From contig JADFOU010000028.1 in the NCBI GenBank assembly GCA_022562655.1, forward strand, positions 1 through 12,726: 12,726 bases of DNA. The letters run 5' to 3'. Source of the DNA: a candidate division TA06 bacterium (GTDB lineage Bacteria; Hydrothermota; DG-26; E44-bin18; JADFOU01). Position 1 is the stretch's first letter. Each line of letters begins with the position of its first letter. Shown here piece after piece: positions 12,457 to 12,726 of this stretch. Position numbers and translations under genes: made by a program. The notes under the pieces were generated by a model. It saw only the letters and a program-made list of their open reading frames with translations, did not search any database and had not been told where the DNA came from.

Positions 12457-12627
12457 CTATTGCTTCGCAGGAAGAGACTCGATCAACCGGTTACGTCTCC
12501 GCTTCAAGTACCAAGACGCGCCAATGGCGGTGAACACGAGATACGGCATTCCAAGAAGGAACAAAATCCCTCGGTTGAACCCCGCCGCCATCTCGCCGCC
12601 GTTCTGCTCGAGCGCGGTCACGCACAC
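12457..12627 (-). CDS. Candidate small single-pass membrane protein in GC-rich DNA
   Basis: The frame runs from GTG 12627 (or ATG 12591) to TAG 12459-12457 and encodes 56 or 44 residues. It has an Asn-Arg-Gly lead, a clear hydrophobic span (ILFLLGMPYLVFTAIGASWYL, about 21-41, quoted as family-like), then a strongly basic tail (KRRRNRL). This is the layout of a one-span membrane protein with a cytoplasmic C-terminus, or of the C-terminal anchor of a larger protein whose upstream frame has shifted. No family is assigned. It lies in the compositionally foreign end of the window, 5 nt after the stop of the truncated frame upstream. Confidence 0.45.
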   Translation of the reverse strand: MCVTALEQNGGEMAAGFNRGILFLLGMPYLVFTAIGASWYLKRRRNRLIESLPAKQ

Positions 12628-12632
12628 CGCCG

Positions 12633-12725
12633 TTAGGCGGACTGGCGAGAACTGGGGGACGTGTCGCCCGGTGGCAGGACTCGCAACTCCGTGGCGATGC
12701 CGTCGCCGGAAGGCTCGAACGTGAC
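12633..12725 (-). CDS. C-terminal fragment of an unknown protein (5' end outside window)
   Basis: An open frame enters from the right edge on the - strand and ends at TAA 12635-12633, giving 30 residues that begin VTFEPSGDGIATELRV and end in a Ser-rich, probably disordered tail. It is too short to identify. It is followed 5 nt later by the small membrane-protein frame, so the two may be an operon, or one gene split by a frameshift. Confidence 0.35.
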   Translation of the reverse strand, partial: VTFEPSGDGIATELRVLPPGDTSPSSRQSA

Positions 12726-12726
12726 G

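Noticed and set aside
12318..12533. A 71-codon open frame on the + strand across the composition break
   Set aside because: It begins inside the inverted repeat and crosses the junction, with no ribosome site; - strand frames there look more protein-like.

Overview
The window looks like chromosomal DNA of a free-living Gram-negative bacterium of moderate GC content. The protein sequences and the housekeeping set (xerD, birA, coaX, tsaE, tsaB, rimI, accD, and a deltaproteobacterial-looking LL-diaminopimelate aminotransferase) suggest a Desulfobacterota/deltaproteobacterial lineage. This is an inference from protein flavour; there is no rRNA or other decisive marker. No tRNA, rRNA, CRISPR array, transposase or prophage gene was seen.

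Positions 1-4450 (+ strand) hold three tandem paralogues of one signalling-protein family. The first is cut by the window edge, so only its C-terminal HD domain is visible. The second and third are complete: an N-terminal receiver-like domain, a GAF-like domain and a C-terminal HD-GYP-like domain. All three HD domains depart from the HD-GYP signature, and the two visible receiver domains lack the phosphoacceptor Asp. A near-identical 17-bp inverted repeat lies upstream of both complete genes. A good sigma-54 (-24/-12) match precedes the second gene. A weaker sigma-54-like match overlapping a sigma-70-like promoter precedes the third. This is the part of the window most likely to be an undescribed regulatory system.

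Positions 4385-5554 (- strand) hold dapL, with its own promoter. Its 3' end overlaps the 3' end of the third HD gene by 66 bp.

Positions 5970-11852 (- strand) hold, in transcription order, xerD, birA, a doubtful small ORF, coaX, tsaE, tsaB, rimI and accD. The group links chromosome-dimer resolution, biotin loading of acetyl-CoA carboxylase plus its beta subunit, CoA synthesis, and the TsaB/TsaE/RimI set (tRNA t6A and ribosomal-protein acetylation). Separate promoters are visible before xerD and birA. The spacers are packed with short repeats: heptad and octad tandem repeats built on TTTAACC or ACTGA, and small palindromes. Some of these supply stop codons, extend reading frames or sit in-frame inside genes. 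RimI and TsaB carry the same palindromic insert in the same frame.

Positions 11853-12309 hold the AT-rich xerD upstream region, a consensus sigma-70 promoter facing right, and a 55-residue gene with three consecutive cysteines. After a perfect inverted repeat at 12321-12367 the composition jumps to GC-rich DNA (about two thirds GC in lines counted by hand). That segment carries a small membrane-protein ORF and a truncated ORF on the - strand. It is either foreign DNA or a chimeric join.
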